Shown here one piece after another: positions 40,643-50,060 of a stretch of 64,000 nucleotides of DNA; within the stretch, counting starts at the first letter, position 1; every line of letters begins with the position of its first letter. Position numbers and translations under genes: made by a program. Below the pieces are notes generated by a model. That model was given only the letters and a program-made list of their open reading frames with translations, ran no database searches and was not told where the DNA came from. The stretch is from NCBI GenBank assembly GCA_965223035.1, contig OZ244980.1:4588001-4652000 (forward strand). The letters are read 5' to 3'. Origin of the DNA: CAMDPA01 sp965223035. GTDB taxonomy: Bacteria; Pseudomonadota; Alphaproteobacteria; Rhizobiales; Hyphomicrobiaceae.

Positions 40643-41089
40643 CTACTCCGCGATCCTGATGCCCATCGAGCGTGCCGAGCCGGCAAGTATGCGCGCCCCA
40701 GCCTCGACGTCATCGGTGTTGAGATCTTGCAGCTTGAGCTTTGCAATGTCGCGCAACTGGTCCATGGTGACTTGACCGACCGAGGATCGCCCCGGCTCCT
40801 TGGCACCCGAGCCCGGCTTGCCCGAAGTCGCCAGCCCCGCAGCCTGCTTAATGAAAAAAGTCGCTGGCGGCGTCTTCATCTCGAACGTAAACGAGCGGTC
40901 GGTGTAGACCGTGATCTTCACCGGAACCGGCGTGTCGGCCTCGATGTCTTTGCTCTTGGCATTGAACGCTTTGCAAAACTCCATGATGTTAACGCCGCGT
41001 TGGCCGAGCGCCGGACCGATCGGCGGCGAGGGATTGGCCTTTTGGGCAGGAACCTGAAGATTGATGTAACCGTCTATTTTCTTTGCCAT
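40643..41089 (-). CDS. rplK: 50S ribosomal protein L11
   Basis: 148 residues from the ATG at 41089: MAKKIDGYINLQVPAQKANPSPPIGPALGQRGVNIMEFC, with the proline-rich segment bound by thiostrepton, and the C-terminal RNA-binding domain DIAKLKLQDLNTDDVEAGARILAGSARSMGI. L11 is also needed for the stringent response through RelA. A 233-bp spacer separates it from nusG. Confidence 0.98.
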   Translation of the reverse strand: MAKKIDGYINLQVPAQKANPSPPIGPALGQRGVNIMEFCKAFNAKSKDIEADTPVPVKITVYTDRSFTFEMKTPPATFFIKQAAGLATSGKPGSGAKEPGRSSVGQVTMDQLRDIAKLKLQDLNTDDVEAGARILAGSARSMGIRIAE

Positions 41090-41322
41090 GGACTCGCGTG
41101 ATCCCCACAGTGTTAAGGTGTGCCTCAGCCACAAGCACCGGCGTTGGGTTAGCGGTGATCGGACCGGCAAAAGCCCTCCCGCGCCTGCTCAAAGAGGCCC
41201 GCCCAGCCACCTGCGGTCCTCACTCACCTGCAGCCCAAATGAGGCCGCAGAACTCCACCTTTGCCTCGCGCCGACCTCATCTCCCGCCAACCCAGCAGCG
41301 GCCGCCTGGCCGACGCGCTCGA

Positions 41323-41880
41323 TCAAGCGGGCACTTTCTCCACTTGGTTGAATTCGAGATCGACCGGTGTTTCCCGACCGAAGATCGACACGGCCACCTT
41401 CAAGCGCGCGCGCTCCTCATCGACCTCCTCGACCTTGCCTGAGAAGGTGGCGAACGGGCCGTCGGCGACCCGTACAGTTTCGCCCACCTCGAAGGTGAAG
41501 GTGGGGCGCGGCCGTTCGGCACCTTCCTTGACGTGATGCAGCATGCGCATCGCTTCGTCGTCGGAGATCGGAGTCGCTTTGTTCTCCGATCCGAGGAAGC
41601 CGGTGACCTTGGGCGTGTTCTTGATCAACAAGAACGCGGCGTCGGTCATGTGCATCTTGACCAGAACGTAGCCGGGAAGGAATTTGCGCTCCGCCTGCAC
41701 CTTGCGGCCGCGACGCACTTCAACCACCTCCTCCGTCGGCACTACAATCTCTTCAAACAAGTGCTCGAGGTTCGCCTGCTTGGCCCGCTCACGGATGGCA
41801 TCGGCGACCTTGCGCTCGAAATTCGTGTAGGCATGCACGATGTACCATCGCTTTGCCCTCTCCTTGACGCCCTGGTCCAT
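41323..41880 (-). CDS. nusG: transcription antitermination factor NusG
   Basis: 185 residues. The NGN domain starts WYIVHAYTNFERKVADAIRERA; LVKMHMTDAAFLLIKNTPKVTGFLG follows; the KOW domain VRVADGPFATFSGKVEEVDEERARLKV is at the C-terminus. It links RNA polymerase to Rho or the ribosome. Order secE-nusG-rplK as usual; 87 bp after secE. Confidence 0.98.
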   Translation of the reverse strand: MDQGVKERAKRWYIVHAYTNFERKVADAIRERAKQANLEHLFEEIVVPTEEVVEVRRGRKVQAERKFLPGYVLVKMHMTDAAFLLIKNTPKVTGFLGSENKATPISDDEAMRMLHHVKEGAERPRPTFTFEVGETVRVADGPFATFSGKVEEVDEERARLKVAVSIFGRETPVDLEFNQVEKVPA

Positions 41881-41967
41881 GTGAAGCCTCGCTCATCCCG
41901 CCATCGTCTTGGGCACAGGCGCCGTCGCCACCGTCGTCGCCGTGCGTGCACAACCACCGATGCCGGA

Positions 41968-42165
41968 CTAGCCTCCCAGTCCGAGTATGTAGCTGACGAT
42001 CACAGCGATCACCTGGTCCGCCACCATGAAGAACACCGCCGCCAGTGCGACCATGATCAACACCATCACAGTCATCAGCCAAACTTCCTTGCGCGACGGC
42101 CACGTGACGCGCGAGACCTCACGCCGCACCTCCTGAACAAACTGAATCGGATTTAGTCGCGCCAT
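41968..42165 (-). CDS. secE: preprotein translocase subunit SecE
   Basis: 65 residues, the short single-helix SecE. The amphipathic segment NPIQFVQEVRREVSRVTWPSRKEVW holds the conserved TWP, followed by one membrane helix (MTVMVLIMVALAAVFFMVADQVIAVIV). The ATG at 42165 has AGGA about 11 bases upstream. The long open frame upstream (to 42411) is not SecE-like. Confidence 0.96.
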   Translation of the reverse strand: MARLNPIQFVQEVRREVSRVTWPSRKEVWLMTVMVLIMVALAAVFFMVADQVIAVIVSYILGLGG

Positions 42166-42636
42166 CCGTCGCTCATCCTCACCTTGCCGACTGCGCTCCG
42201 CCGACCCTCGCCGCGCCGACTTGTCCCGCCAACCGACGTCATCTCGGTTTCGCTCAGCTGCGCTCAACTGAGCCTTAAGCCACGCTCCAGTCCGCCGCGC
42301 GACGGCCTCGGCCGCAATGCCTTGCCGCCACCGCGGCTGGCCAGCGACGGCGCAGAGCAAACGGCATCGCGCTCGCGCCAGCCAAACCTCTGTGATCCGG
42401 TCCGGCCGCAACGGCCCGGGTTGGGCGTCGTCGGTTGACTTCGCAATCCCCCAAGTCGCCGCTCACTCCCTTGGTTCCGATCAAATTTGGTCCCGATCAA
42501 TTTTGGTCCCGATCAACTATGGTTCCGATCAATGGCTCCGACAGTATGACCGGACCGCGCCCGCTCAGCCTCATCGTTCCAGTCCGCACGCCAAGGCCAC
42601 CAGCTCGCTCAAGCTGTGGCCGATACGACAACGATC
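42166..42636. other. secE upstream spacer
   Basis: 471 bp between tRNA-Trp and secE. No gene is credible. It contains the 16-bp tandem repeat at 42473-42536. The secE-nusG promoter should be here but I could not place it. Confidence 0.5.
42473..42536. repeat. 16-bp tandem repeat, four copies
   Basis: Copies begin at 42473, 42489, 42505 and 42521. Each starts GGTYCCGATCAA, followed by a variable four-base tail (ATTT, TTTT, CTAT, TGGC). The core resembles the GGTTCCGAT arm of the type A palindromes. Confidence 0.93.
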
Positions 42637-42712
42637 TGGCAGGGGCGGAGGGTCTCGAACCCCCAGCCTTCGGTTTTGGAGACCGACGCTCTACCAATTG
42701 AGCTACACCCCT
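42637..42712 (-). tRNA. tRNA-Trp (anticodon CCA)
   Basis: On the minus strand: acceptor AGGGGTG pairs with CGCCCCT (one T-G pair), D-arm TAGCTCAATTGGTAGAGC, anticodon loop CTCCAAA with anticodon CCA, and T-loop GGTTCGAGACC. Discriminator G and encoded CCA are at 42640-42637. The tRNA-Trp-secE-nusG order is common in bacteria. Confidence 0.97.
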
Positions 42713-42713
42713 A

Positions 42714-42758
42714 GAGTCCCAGACTTGAGTCCCAGACTTGAGTCCCAGATTTGAGTCT
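42714..42758. repeat. 13-bp tandem repeat beside tRNA-Trp
   Basis: Three copies of GAGTCCCAGACTT (the third with ATTT) plus a partial fourth, immediately 5' of the tRNA-Trp gene on its own strand. Confidence 0.9.
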
Positions 42759-43045
42759 CAATCGATCCGAGTTCCTATCGATTTGCCTTGATTTCCAACC
42801 GGTTACTGCTTACCGATCGGTCAATTCATCAATCGTGAACGCCACGCTCCAGCCCATCGAGGAAGATTGAATTGGGCTGTCATCCGCGCAACGCGCATTC
42901 ACGCCGCGCGGTCCGCATCGCTGCCGCCAGCACCCAATCTTCTCTGTAATGGAACAGACCTTATAGTGGCGGACCTTGCATCGCACAAGCCCACCCTTCA
43001 ATTTTTTCTTGACAGGTGAGTCGTCACCCCAGCGGGGATCGGCTC
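42759..43045. other. Spacer upstream of tRNA-Trp
   Basis: About 290 bp without a credible gene, between the 13-bp repeat and the palindromic elements. The tRNA-Trp promoter is probably here. Confidence 0.45.
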
Positions 43046-43121
43046 GATCATCGCGCCTTAAATCGGAACCGCAACGCCGATTCCAATTGCGCCGGTTCCG
43101 ATTTAAGGCGCAAAGATGATC
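43046..43121. repeat. Type A palindromic element, near-perfect 76-bp palindrome
   Basis: Outer arms GATCATC and GATGATC; long arms GCGCCTTAAATCGGAACCG and CGGTTCCGATTTAAGGCGC match base for base. This is the most symmetrical copy in the window. It lacks CTAG at its left end (CTCG instead). Confidence 0.92.
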
Positions 43122-43132
43122 GCTCTCAAAGT

Positions 43133-43196
43133 GTAGAGCAACTTTCTGCCTTTGATCGGGATCATTCCGATTCCGATCAAAGGCAGGTTGCTCTAG
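43133..43196. repeat. Type A palindromic element interrupted at its end by an IS
   Basis: Reads TAGAGCAACTTTCTGCC to GGCAGGTTGCTCTAG with a CTTTGATCGGGATC/GATTCCGATCAAAG centre. Its terminal CTAG (43193-43196) is the left target duplication of the adjacent IS5-family element. Confidence 0.9.
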
Positions 43197-44031
43197 GGCC
43201 TGTTGTGATTCAGCGCGAGTGTATCACAGTTGCTGCCGCATAGATCATTGCACGGTAGCTGCTGTCAGTCTTCTCGCTGCGTGTGGCGATACGCTTGAAC
43301 TCCTTGAGTTTGCAGAAGAAGTTCTCGATGAGGTGGCGCCATTTGTAGATCTCCTCGTCGATTTGGAGACGCCGTTTTCGTTTTGGTCTTTGCGAGATGA
43401 CGATGCCGGCACCCCGCGCGTTCAGTTCATCAATGATCCAGTTGCAATCGTAGGCCTTGTCAGCGATCAGCGCTGCGAACTCGACCTTCTCGATCAGCGG
43501 TGCGACGCCGACCGTATCGTAGCGATGTCCGGGCAGCAGAACGAAGCGCACGAGACTGCCGAGGGCGTCGGTCAGTGCGACAATCTTCGTTGTCCACCCG
43601 CCCTTCGACTTGCCGATGGCCTGACTTTGAGTCCCCCTTTTGCGCCGTGTCCGTGGCGATGGACATGGACGATGGTGGCATCGATCATCGCGTACTCCAT
43701 GTCCGGATCATCGGATAGAGCGTTGAAAATTTTCGCAAAAACATCACGCGCAGCCCAATAACGAAAGCGCTGAAACACCGTATTCCAATTGCCGAATTCC
43801 GATGGCAGGTCGCGCCATGGACTGCCCGTGCGAACGATCCACAGAACGGCTTCGATGAACACCCGACCATCACCACCGGTGCGACCGGCATCGGTCTTCT
43901 TGCCCAGACAAAGCGGCTCAATCTTTTCCCACTGACGATCTGTCAAACAGTAACGAATCATTTGCAGCCCCCTGTTTTGGGAGCTTGAATCACAAACCAG
44001 GTCCAAAGTGAATCCTGATTCCCAACAGGCC
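43197..44031 (-). mobile_element. IS5-family insertion sequence (IS427-like group), 835 bp
   Basis: Terminal inverted repeats GGCCTGTTGTGATTCAG and GGCCTGTTGGGAATCAG match at 15 of 17 positions. The element is flanked by CTAG on both sides (43193-43196 and 44032-44035), a 4-bp target duplication. It contains one transposase made from two reading frames. Size, two-frame transposase and CTAG-type target fit the IS427 group of the IS5 family. It interrupts the end of a type A palindrome between ybjQ and tRNA-Trp. Confidence 0.92.
43210..43961 (-). CDS. IS5-family transposase, probable -1 programmed frameshift
   Basis: The first frame starts at the ATG at 43961 (MIRYCLTDRQWEKIEPL) and ends at 43572 after 129 residues. 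The second frame carries the C-terminal half to 43210. They join if the ribosome slips back one base at AAAAGGGGG (43641-43633). That gives about 250 residues in one protein reading AKGGTQSQAIGKSKGGWTTK across the junction, normal for the family. The DDE residues are in place: Asp in MIDATIV, Asp in ALIADKAYD, Glu in RHLIENFF. Both frames are undamaged, so the element may be active. Confidence 0.87.
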
Positions 44032-44128
44032 CTAGATAGCATTTGACTCGATAGCATTTGACAGTGTGCTCGGACGCTTCCGCTTCCCCGCCCAAGGCGG
44101 GCATGAGCTCGGCGGGCTTGAATCGTGG

Positions 44129-44452
44129 TTAATCGATCACGACGGCCGTCCCGTACGCCAGCACCTCGGTGACAGCCGACGCCATTTCGTTCGCGTCGTA
44201 GCGCATGGCAATGATGGCGTTGGCCCCCTGTTCGGCTGCATGCTGGATCATCAAATCATAGGCCTCGAGCCGCGCCTGCTCCGCCAACTTCGTGTAAACG
44301 CTGATGTTTCCTCCAAACAGAATCTGAATGGCGGCGCCGACGTTGCCCACGATACTGCGCGAGCGCACGGAAATGCCGCGCACCAGTCCGATGTGGCGCA
44401 CGATCCGGTGGCCCGGTAGGTCATTGGCCGTGGTGACGATCAAAACGCCCAT
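44129..44452 (-). CDS. YbjQ/UPF0145 family protein
   Basis: 107 residues with the family pattern: VLIVTTANDLPGHRIVRHIGLVRGISVRSRSI and ARLEAYDLMIQHAAEQGANAIIAMRYDAN, ending in a strand VLAYGTAVVID. The family forms pentameric beta-barrel-like rings and is sometimes called heavy-metal-binding domain protein. The role is not established. It lies 145 bp downstream of the second tuf gene, on the same strand. Confidence 0.92.
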   Translation of the reverse strand: MGVLIVTTANDLPGHRIVRHIGLVRGISVRSRSIVGNVGAAIQILFGGNISVYTKLAEQARLEAYDLMIQHAAEQGANAIIAMRYDANEMASAVTEVLAYGTAVVID

Positions 44453-44499
44453 CCGAGACTTGCGGTCATCAATCGTGGGCTGCCCTCACGCGCACCCCA

Positions 44500-44544
44500 A
44501 CCTTGTCCAACTCACCCTTGTCAAACTGACCCTTGTCCAACTGA
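44500..44544. repeat. 15-bp tandem repeat downstream of the second tuf gene
   Basis: Three copies of the same 15-bp unit found before rpsJ (four copies there). It marks one edge of the duplicated tuf block. Confidence 0.93.
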
Positions 44545-44597
44545 TCGCTGGCTCGCCGCCGGCCGCCCGGGCCAGCGCGGCCGGACGGTCGGGCCGG

Positions 44598-45806
<1,209 letters not shown>

Positions 45807-45958
45807 CGTCCTGTTCCTGCAAACTCAAGGGTGGTTTGGCGTACAATTATCCAGTGGGCACGGGACGCGATCCCTGCCAAATCCCGTGCATACGCCCACC
45901 GGCCCAGTTGTTCAAGGGGCGAGACGGCCTCAGCTCCAGGTGCCGGTCGGCGCAGCCC

Positions 45959-46022
45959 CTAGATCATTGTGCGTTAAATCGGAACCGCAAAGCTGGTTCC
46001 AATTTAACGCACAATGATGATC
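45959..46022. repeat. Type A palindromic element
   Basis: CTAG then ATCATTGTGCGTTAAATCGG, mirrored by AATTTAACGCACAATGATGAT. Both arms carry the same compensating changes (GTGCGTTAA / TTAACGCAC instead of GCGCCTTAA / TTAAGGCGC), so pairing is kept. Confidence 0.9.
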
Positions 46023-46035
46023 GCCCTTGGAGTGG

Positions 46036-46097
46036 TCAGCAACTTTCTGCTTTTCATCGGGACCGTTGCGCTTACGATGAATAGCTGGTTGCCCTAG
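46036..46097. repeat. Type A palindromic element, diverged
   Basis: CAGCAACTTTCTGCTTTTCATC to GATGAATAGCTGGTTGCCCTAG. Same layout as the copy at 43133-43196 and similarly follows a long palindrome. The CTAG end is at 46094-46097, four bases from the stop codon of the lipoprotein gene. Confidence 0.82.
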
Positions 46098-46101
46098 CGG
46101 G

Positions 46102-46773
46102 CTACTTTTTGAGCAACCACGCCAGCGTCTGTTCGGCAAAAATGGCCATGACGCGGTTTTCGAGGTCCGAAAAGGCCTGGTCCAAGGCGACGCCGAGAAC
46201 ACCCTGGCCAGCAATCGCGGCTGCGCCTTGATCGAGCTTCGCCAGCACCTTTCCTGACTTGGCATCCTTGAGCACCCGCAAAGCGCTCAGTGTGGGGCTT
46301 CCGCCTAGGACGACCCGTTGAACCGCCGAGGGAATGAAGAAGTTGTGGACGGTAATCTCCAGCACCGCCGCGCGTTGACCCTTAAACTTCGGCAGCACAG
46401 ACTTGGCCAGGCTGTCCTTGATCAATTTTGTTAAGCCGGCACGCGCGTAGGCCTTGGCCGCCGGGCTATCCACCAGCTCCAAGTAGCGGCTGTCGGTGTC
46501 CTGCTCCGGCGGTGCACCTTCTTCGAAGGAGACGGCGACCTTGAGCCGCTTGCGCTGCTTGCCGCCCATCGCCTCTACGACCGCCAGCTCTTTTTCGGCA
46601 TATTCGCGTTCCGCTTTGCCCCACCAGATCGCGGCGTTGGGGGCATAGGCAACGTCAATCCGTGCAATGCGGATGCTCCCAACCTCTTCTTCGGTCAATA
46701 GATTTACTGAGGTTGCACAGGCCGTCAGTGATATCATCAGTATCAATCCGAGGCCACATTTGAGCTTGCCCAT
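46102..46773 (-). CDS. putative lipoprotein of unknown function
   Basis: 223 residues from the ATG at 46773, with GAGG eight bases upstream. A signal peptide with lipobox LTAC (cysteine at residue 19) predicts a membrane-anchored lipoprotein. The mature part is mixed alpha/beta (IRIARIDVAYAPNAAIWWGKAEREYAEKE, RAAVLEITVHNFFIPSAVQRVVLGG) and ends in a helical segment. I do not recognise a named family. It is 252 bp downstream of hisH and could be co-transcribed with it, in the place where hisA often lies. Confidence 0.8.
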   Translation of the reverse strand: MGKLKCGLGLILMISLTACATSVNLLTEEEVGSIRIARIDVAYAPNAAIWWGKAEREYAEKELAVVEAMGGKQRKRLKVAVSFEEGAPPEQDTDSRYLELVDSPAAKAYARAGLTKLIKDSLAKSVLPKFKGQRAAVLEITVHNFFIPSAVQRVVLGGSPTLSALRVLKDAKSGKVLAKLDQGAAAIAGQGVLGVALDQAFSDLENRVMAIFAEQTLAWLLKK

Positions 46774-47025
46774 TGCCCGTCCTCTTCGAATGAACAGCCA
46801 CAGCGTCGTCCCACGATCGGTGGTGCAATAGAATCGCAGTATACAGATCGATGTCCGCATTTCATCCGGTGTCCGCGCAACCATGCACAACTGTGTGCAA
46901 GGCGCTTGCGGCGGCGCCGCCAGTTCGCGACGTCATGGCGCCATCGCCGCGCGAGCTTGGCGAAAACCGATCGATGAACCAGGCAAAGGACCGAGCAGTT
47001 CCGGCGCTACGCACCCAACCGCGCG

Positions 47026-47682
47026 TCAGGGCCGCCAGCGCAAGAAATTGGCGATGAGCCCGAGACCCAACCGCTGACTCTTCTCGGGATGAAATTGAGT
47101 GCCCACCATATTGTCCGCGCCGACCATGGCGGTGACCGCCCCACCATAGTCCGTCTCGGCCACCACCGCGGCGCGGTCGGCAGCGGCAAGATGATACGAA
47201 TGCACAAAGTAGGCGTGCAGCCCCTCGGGTCCGGTTGGCAGGCCTGACAGCACAGCATGCGGCCGATGAACCGCCAGGGTGTTCCAGCCCATGTGGGGAA
47301 TCTTGAGGGCGGGATCGGACGGCGCGATCGCCTCCACGTCGCCTGAGATCCAATCCAAGCCGGGCGCCGTCTCGAATTCCAGACCACGCGTGGCCATCAA
47401 CTGCATGCCGACACAAATCCCCAAGAATGGACGACCGCACTCGCGCACCGACCGGTGGAGGGCCGCAAGCATGCCGGGCACCGCCGCCAATCCCCGTCGG
47501 CAGTCGGCAAATGCGCCGACACCTGGCAGCACGATGCGATCAGCACTTGTGACGTCATTGGGATCAGAGCTGACGATGATCTTGGCGGACACCGCACCAT
47601 CGCGGGCTGCGCGCTCGAAGGCCTTGTGAGCGGAGTGCAGGTTGCCTGACCCGTAATCGATGATCACGACGTTCTGCGCCAT
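47026..47682 (-). CDS. hisH: imidazole glycerol phosphate synthase subunit HisH
   Basis: 218 residues from the ATG at 47682; in-frame ATGs at 47694 and 47709 cannot be excluded and none has a clear ribosome site. Class I glutamine amidotransferase: VIIDYGSGNLHSA start, oxyanion region LPGVGAF, nucleophile Cys in LGICVGMQLM, and His-Glu of the triad in TQFHPEKSQ. It hydrolyses glutamine and passes ammonia to HisF. hisF and hisA are not in the window. Confidence 0.95.
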   Translation of the reverse strand: MAQNVVIIDYGSGNLHSAHKAFERAARDGAVSAKIIVSSDPNDVTSADRIVLPGVGAFADCRRGLAAVPGMLAALHRSVRECGRPFLGICVGMQLMATRGLEFETAPGLDWISGDVEAIAPSDPALKIPHMGWNTLAVHRPHAVLSGLPTGPEGLHAYFVHSYHLAAADRAAVVAETDYGGAVTAMVGADNMVGTQFHPEKSQRLGLGLIANFLRWRP

Positions 47683-47755
47683 ACTGGTTGTCATCCTATC
47701 GGCTGTCATCCGATTGACGGGGTCGGCCGACCGGGGCTCGCCGAGCCGGCATCGT

Positions 47756-48265
47756 TCACGACGACCCGCTGGGGAGCTGTGTGGGCAGGATGGCCGCGGC
47801 GTCCGGGACAGCCTCGCTGGTGCTTTGCGCGGCCGCTGGCACCGCACCTTCCGCTGCGACCTTGGAGGCCGGCGCCGGCCGTTTGCTCAGCCAATTGTCG
47901 AAAAACCGGCGCTCGCAGTCCTGCAGGCTCCCCCCGGAGGCGACGCCGACCATCCGCCAGCCGCGACGTTCCAGGGTCCAGCGCCGAAGACTGGCCGCCT
48001 CGAAGCCAATCCAAAGGTGGATCGCAACCGATATCAACAGCATCCAATTCGGCGCCAGGTTGGCGAAGCCTGCGGCCGCACCGATGGCGCCGGTCGCGAC
48101 AAGATAGCCGAGCAACACCAGCCACAGGCGGTTGACGATCATCCAAATCGGAGGAAATAGCGCGGCGATCAGCGAAAACCGGTCGCGGATGAAGACCAGC
48201 TTGGTGGCGCGCTCGATGCAATTCTCCACCGCGTTTGGCGGCTCATAGACGGTATAGACGCGCAT
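47756..48265 (-). CDS. DUF2628 membrane protein
   Basis: 169 residues from the ATG at 48265 with GGAGG seven bases upstream. The N-terminus MRVYTVYEPPNAVENCIERATKLVFIRDRFSLIAALFPPIWM is typical of DUF2628. Two to three membrane helices follow (LWLVLLGYLVATGAIGAAAGFA, WMLLISVAIHLWIGFEAA). The C-terminal about 45 residues are cytoplasmic Ala/Pro-rich. The function is unknown. The position between hisB and hisH is, as I recall, shared by many alphaproteobacteria. Confidence 0.88.
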   Translation of the reverse strand: MRVYTVYEPPNAVENCIERATKLVFIRDRFSLIAALFPPIWMIVNRLWLVLLGYLVATGAIGAAAGFANLAPNWMLLISVAIHLWIGFEAASLRRWTLERRGWRMVGVASGGSLQDCERRFFDNWLSKRPAPASKVAAEGAVPAAAQSTSEAVPDAAAILPTQLPSGSS

Positions 48266-48604
48266 CTTTAACCTCCCGCTCAACACCACCCGCCGACGCG
48301 GCCTCCCATCGGACGCGATCGCCGTCGGCGACCGAACGTTCGCATCAGCCCGCCGGACCGGCATTGGTCCCTTGCCGGCGAGCGCAACTTGATCCAACCG
48401 CAACTTGATCCGACCCAAAGCGCGCAGGCCCGGTTCGGTCCGGTCGGATGCTGGGCTCGGCCAAGCAGGCCCTGCCAATGCCGGCCGACAAGCCGGCTTC
48501 GCGACGCTATCCCCAGCAACCGGCCGGTATCGCGGTCACGGTCACAGGCAACGCTGCCCGGCCCGTGCGCTCAGACCGTGGCCCCAGCACGGACGGTGCC
48601 AGTG
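48266..48604. other. hisB-DUF2628 spacer
   Basis: 339 bp without a credible gene. A 13-bp direct repeat CGCAACTTGATCC occurs twice near 48383-48412. This is long for an operon spacer. Confidence 0.5.
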
Positions 48605-49195
48605 TCATAGACTGCCCTTGGTGGACGGCACGCGATCCAGCTGACGCGGGTCGCGCGCCATCGCTTCGCTGAGAGCACGCGCCAGACCCTTATAACAAGT
48701 TTCGGCGATATGGTGATTGTTGTCACCATAAAGGCACTCGACGTGCAGGGTGATGCCGGCGTGCTGGGCGAAGGCTTGAAACCATTCTCGGAACAGCTCG
48801 GTGTCCATTTCACCAAGCTTGGGTTGTGAGAACGCCACGCGCCACACCAGATAGGGACGGCCCGATACGTCGACCGACACCCGCGTCAAGGTCTCATCCA
48901 TCGGCAACGCCACGCTGGCATAGCGGCTGATGCCGGCCTTATCGCCCAGCGCCTTGGCGATGGCTTGGCCCAGCACGATACCGCAGTCTTCCGCGGTGTG
49001 ATGGCAGTCGATGTGCAGGTCGCCCTTTGCCATCAGCGTGATGTCGATCAGCGCGTGTCGCGCCAGCTGCGCCAGCATATGATCAAGAAATCCGATCCCG
49101 GTTTGGATATCATAGCTGCCAGTGCCATCGAGATTGACGCTGACGGTGATCTCGGTTTCTTGAGTTTTGCGCGCTATGGTTGCTTGCCGCGTCAC
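48605..49195 (-). CDS. hisB: imidazoleglycerol-phosphate dehydratase
   Basis: 196 residues from a GTG at 49195 that has GGAG nine bases upstream, giving the normal length. An ATG twelve codons earlier (49231) is an alternative. The enzyme removes water from IGP in histidine synthesis. Metal-ligand motifs are GIGFLDHML, DCHHTAEDCGIVLG and GDNNHHIAE. It is the monofunctional type, without the phosphatase domain of enterobacteria. It is divergent from hslV. Confidence 0.96.
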   Translation of the reverse strand: MTRQATIARKTQETEITVSVNLDGTGSYDIQTGIGFLDHMLAQLARHALIDITLMAKGDLHIDCHHTAEDCGIVLGQAIAKALGDKAGISRYASVALPMDETLTRVSVDVSGRPYLVWRVAFSQPKLGEMDTELFREWFQAFAQHAGITLHVECLYGDNNHHIAETCYKGLARALSEAMARDPRQLDRVPSTKGSL

Positions 49196-49351
49196 GGCGT
49201 GAAGCTCCTTGTCAGGGGGCGCCAAGGCCATTGCCTTTATCAGTTCGCCGGTCGCGACGATAGGGTCGGACCCCTAACAATTCTGGCTGAAACGCCCCAT
49301 GTACACCGAGTAATCGCGCCGATCCTCCCGTCAACATCTCCCAAAACCCGA

Positions 49352-49933
49352 ATGAATACAATGAACTACGATCAACCTCCAACGTCCGCTGCTGCCGTTT
49401 GGCACGGCACGACAATCTTGGCTGTGCGCAAAGCCGGCAACGTCGTGATCGCCGGCGATGGGCAGGTCAGCCTGGGGGCGACGGTCTTGAAGGCCAACGC
49501 CCGCAAGGTGCGCTCGATCGGACGCGGCGATGTGATCGCGGGATTTGCCGGTGCCACCGCCGATGCCTTTACCTTATTCCAACGGCTGGAAGCCAAGCTC
49601 GAGCAATATCCTTCGCAGCTGATGCGCGCCAGCGTCGAGCTCGCCAAAGATTGGCGCACCGACCGCTACCTGAGACGACTGGAAGCGATGATGCTGGTCG
49701 CCGACCAGGACGTCACGTTGGTGTTGACCGGAACTGGCGACGTGCTGGAACCGGAACACCACGTGATGGGCATCGGCTCGGGCGGCATGTATGCGATGGC
49801 CGCGGCGCGGGCTCTGATCGACGGTGCTGAGGACGCCGAAGCGATCGCACGCAAGGCGATGAAGATCGCGGCGGAGATCTGCGTTTACACCAACACCAGT
49901 TTGGTGATTGAGAGTCTCCATTCGAACCGATGA
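49352..49933 (+). CDS. hslV: ATP-dependent protease proteolytic subunit HslV
   Basis: 193 residues from the ATG at 49352; an ATG three codons later (49361) is also possible. The catalytic threonine is residue 20 in HGTTILAVRK, after an unusually long propeptide of about 19 residues. GDGQVSLG, ARKVR and the C-terminal GSGGMYAMAAARALI are typical. Two hexamers form the peptidase core that works with HslU. It precedes hslU by 127 bp. Confidence 0.96.
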   Translation: MNTMNYDQPPTSAAAVWHGTTILAVRKAGNVVIAGDGQVSLGATVLKANARKVRSIGRGDVIAGFAGATADAFTLFQRLEAKLEQYPSQLMRASVELAKDWRTDRYLRRLEAMMLVADQDVTLVLTGTGDVLEPEHHVMGIGSGGMYAMAAARALIDGAEDAEAIARKAMKIAAEICVYTNTSLVIESLHSNR

Positions 49934-50060
49934 CAAAGCTCGTTCTCCACCGCCGGCGCCGGCCCGATCCTGGTCATCGGACCCAATTGCCCACCGCGCG
50001 TTCGCGCCGTGAGCGCGCTAAGCCGACCCGCTTGATCAACCCACAACAGCTTATCGTCAC

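Noticed and set aside
43210..43961. Transposase as a frameshifted pseudogene
   Set aside because: The two frames join by a single -1 slip at an A/G run, as in related IS elements, and all catalytic residues remain.
45840..45875. Promoter for the second tuf gene (GATAAT hexamer on the minus strand)
   Set aside because: The nearest TTGGCA is 23 bases away, too far for a sigma-70-type promoter; not enough to call.
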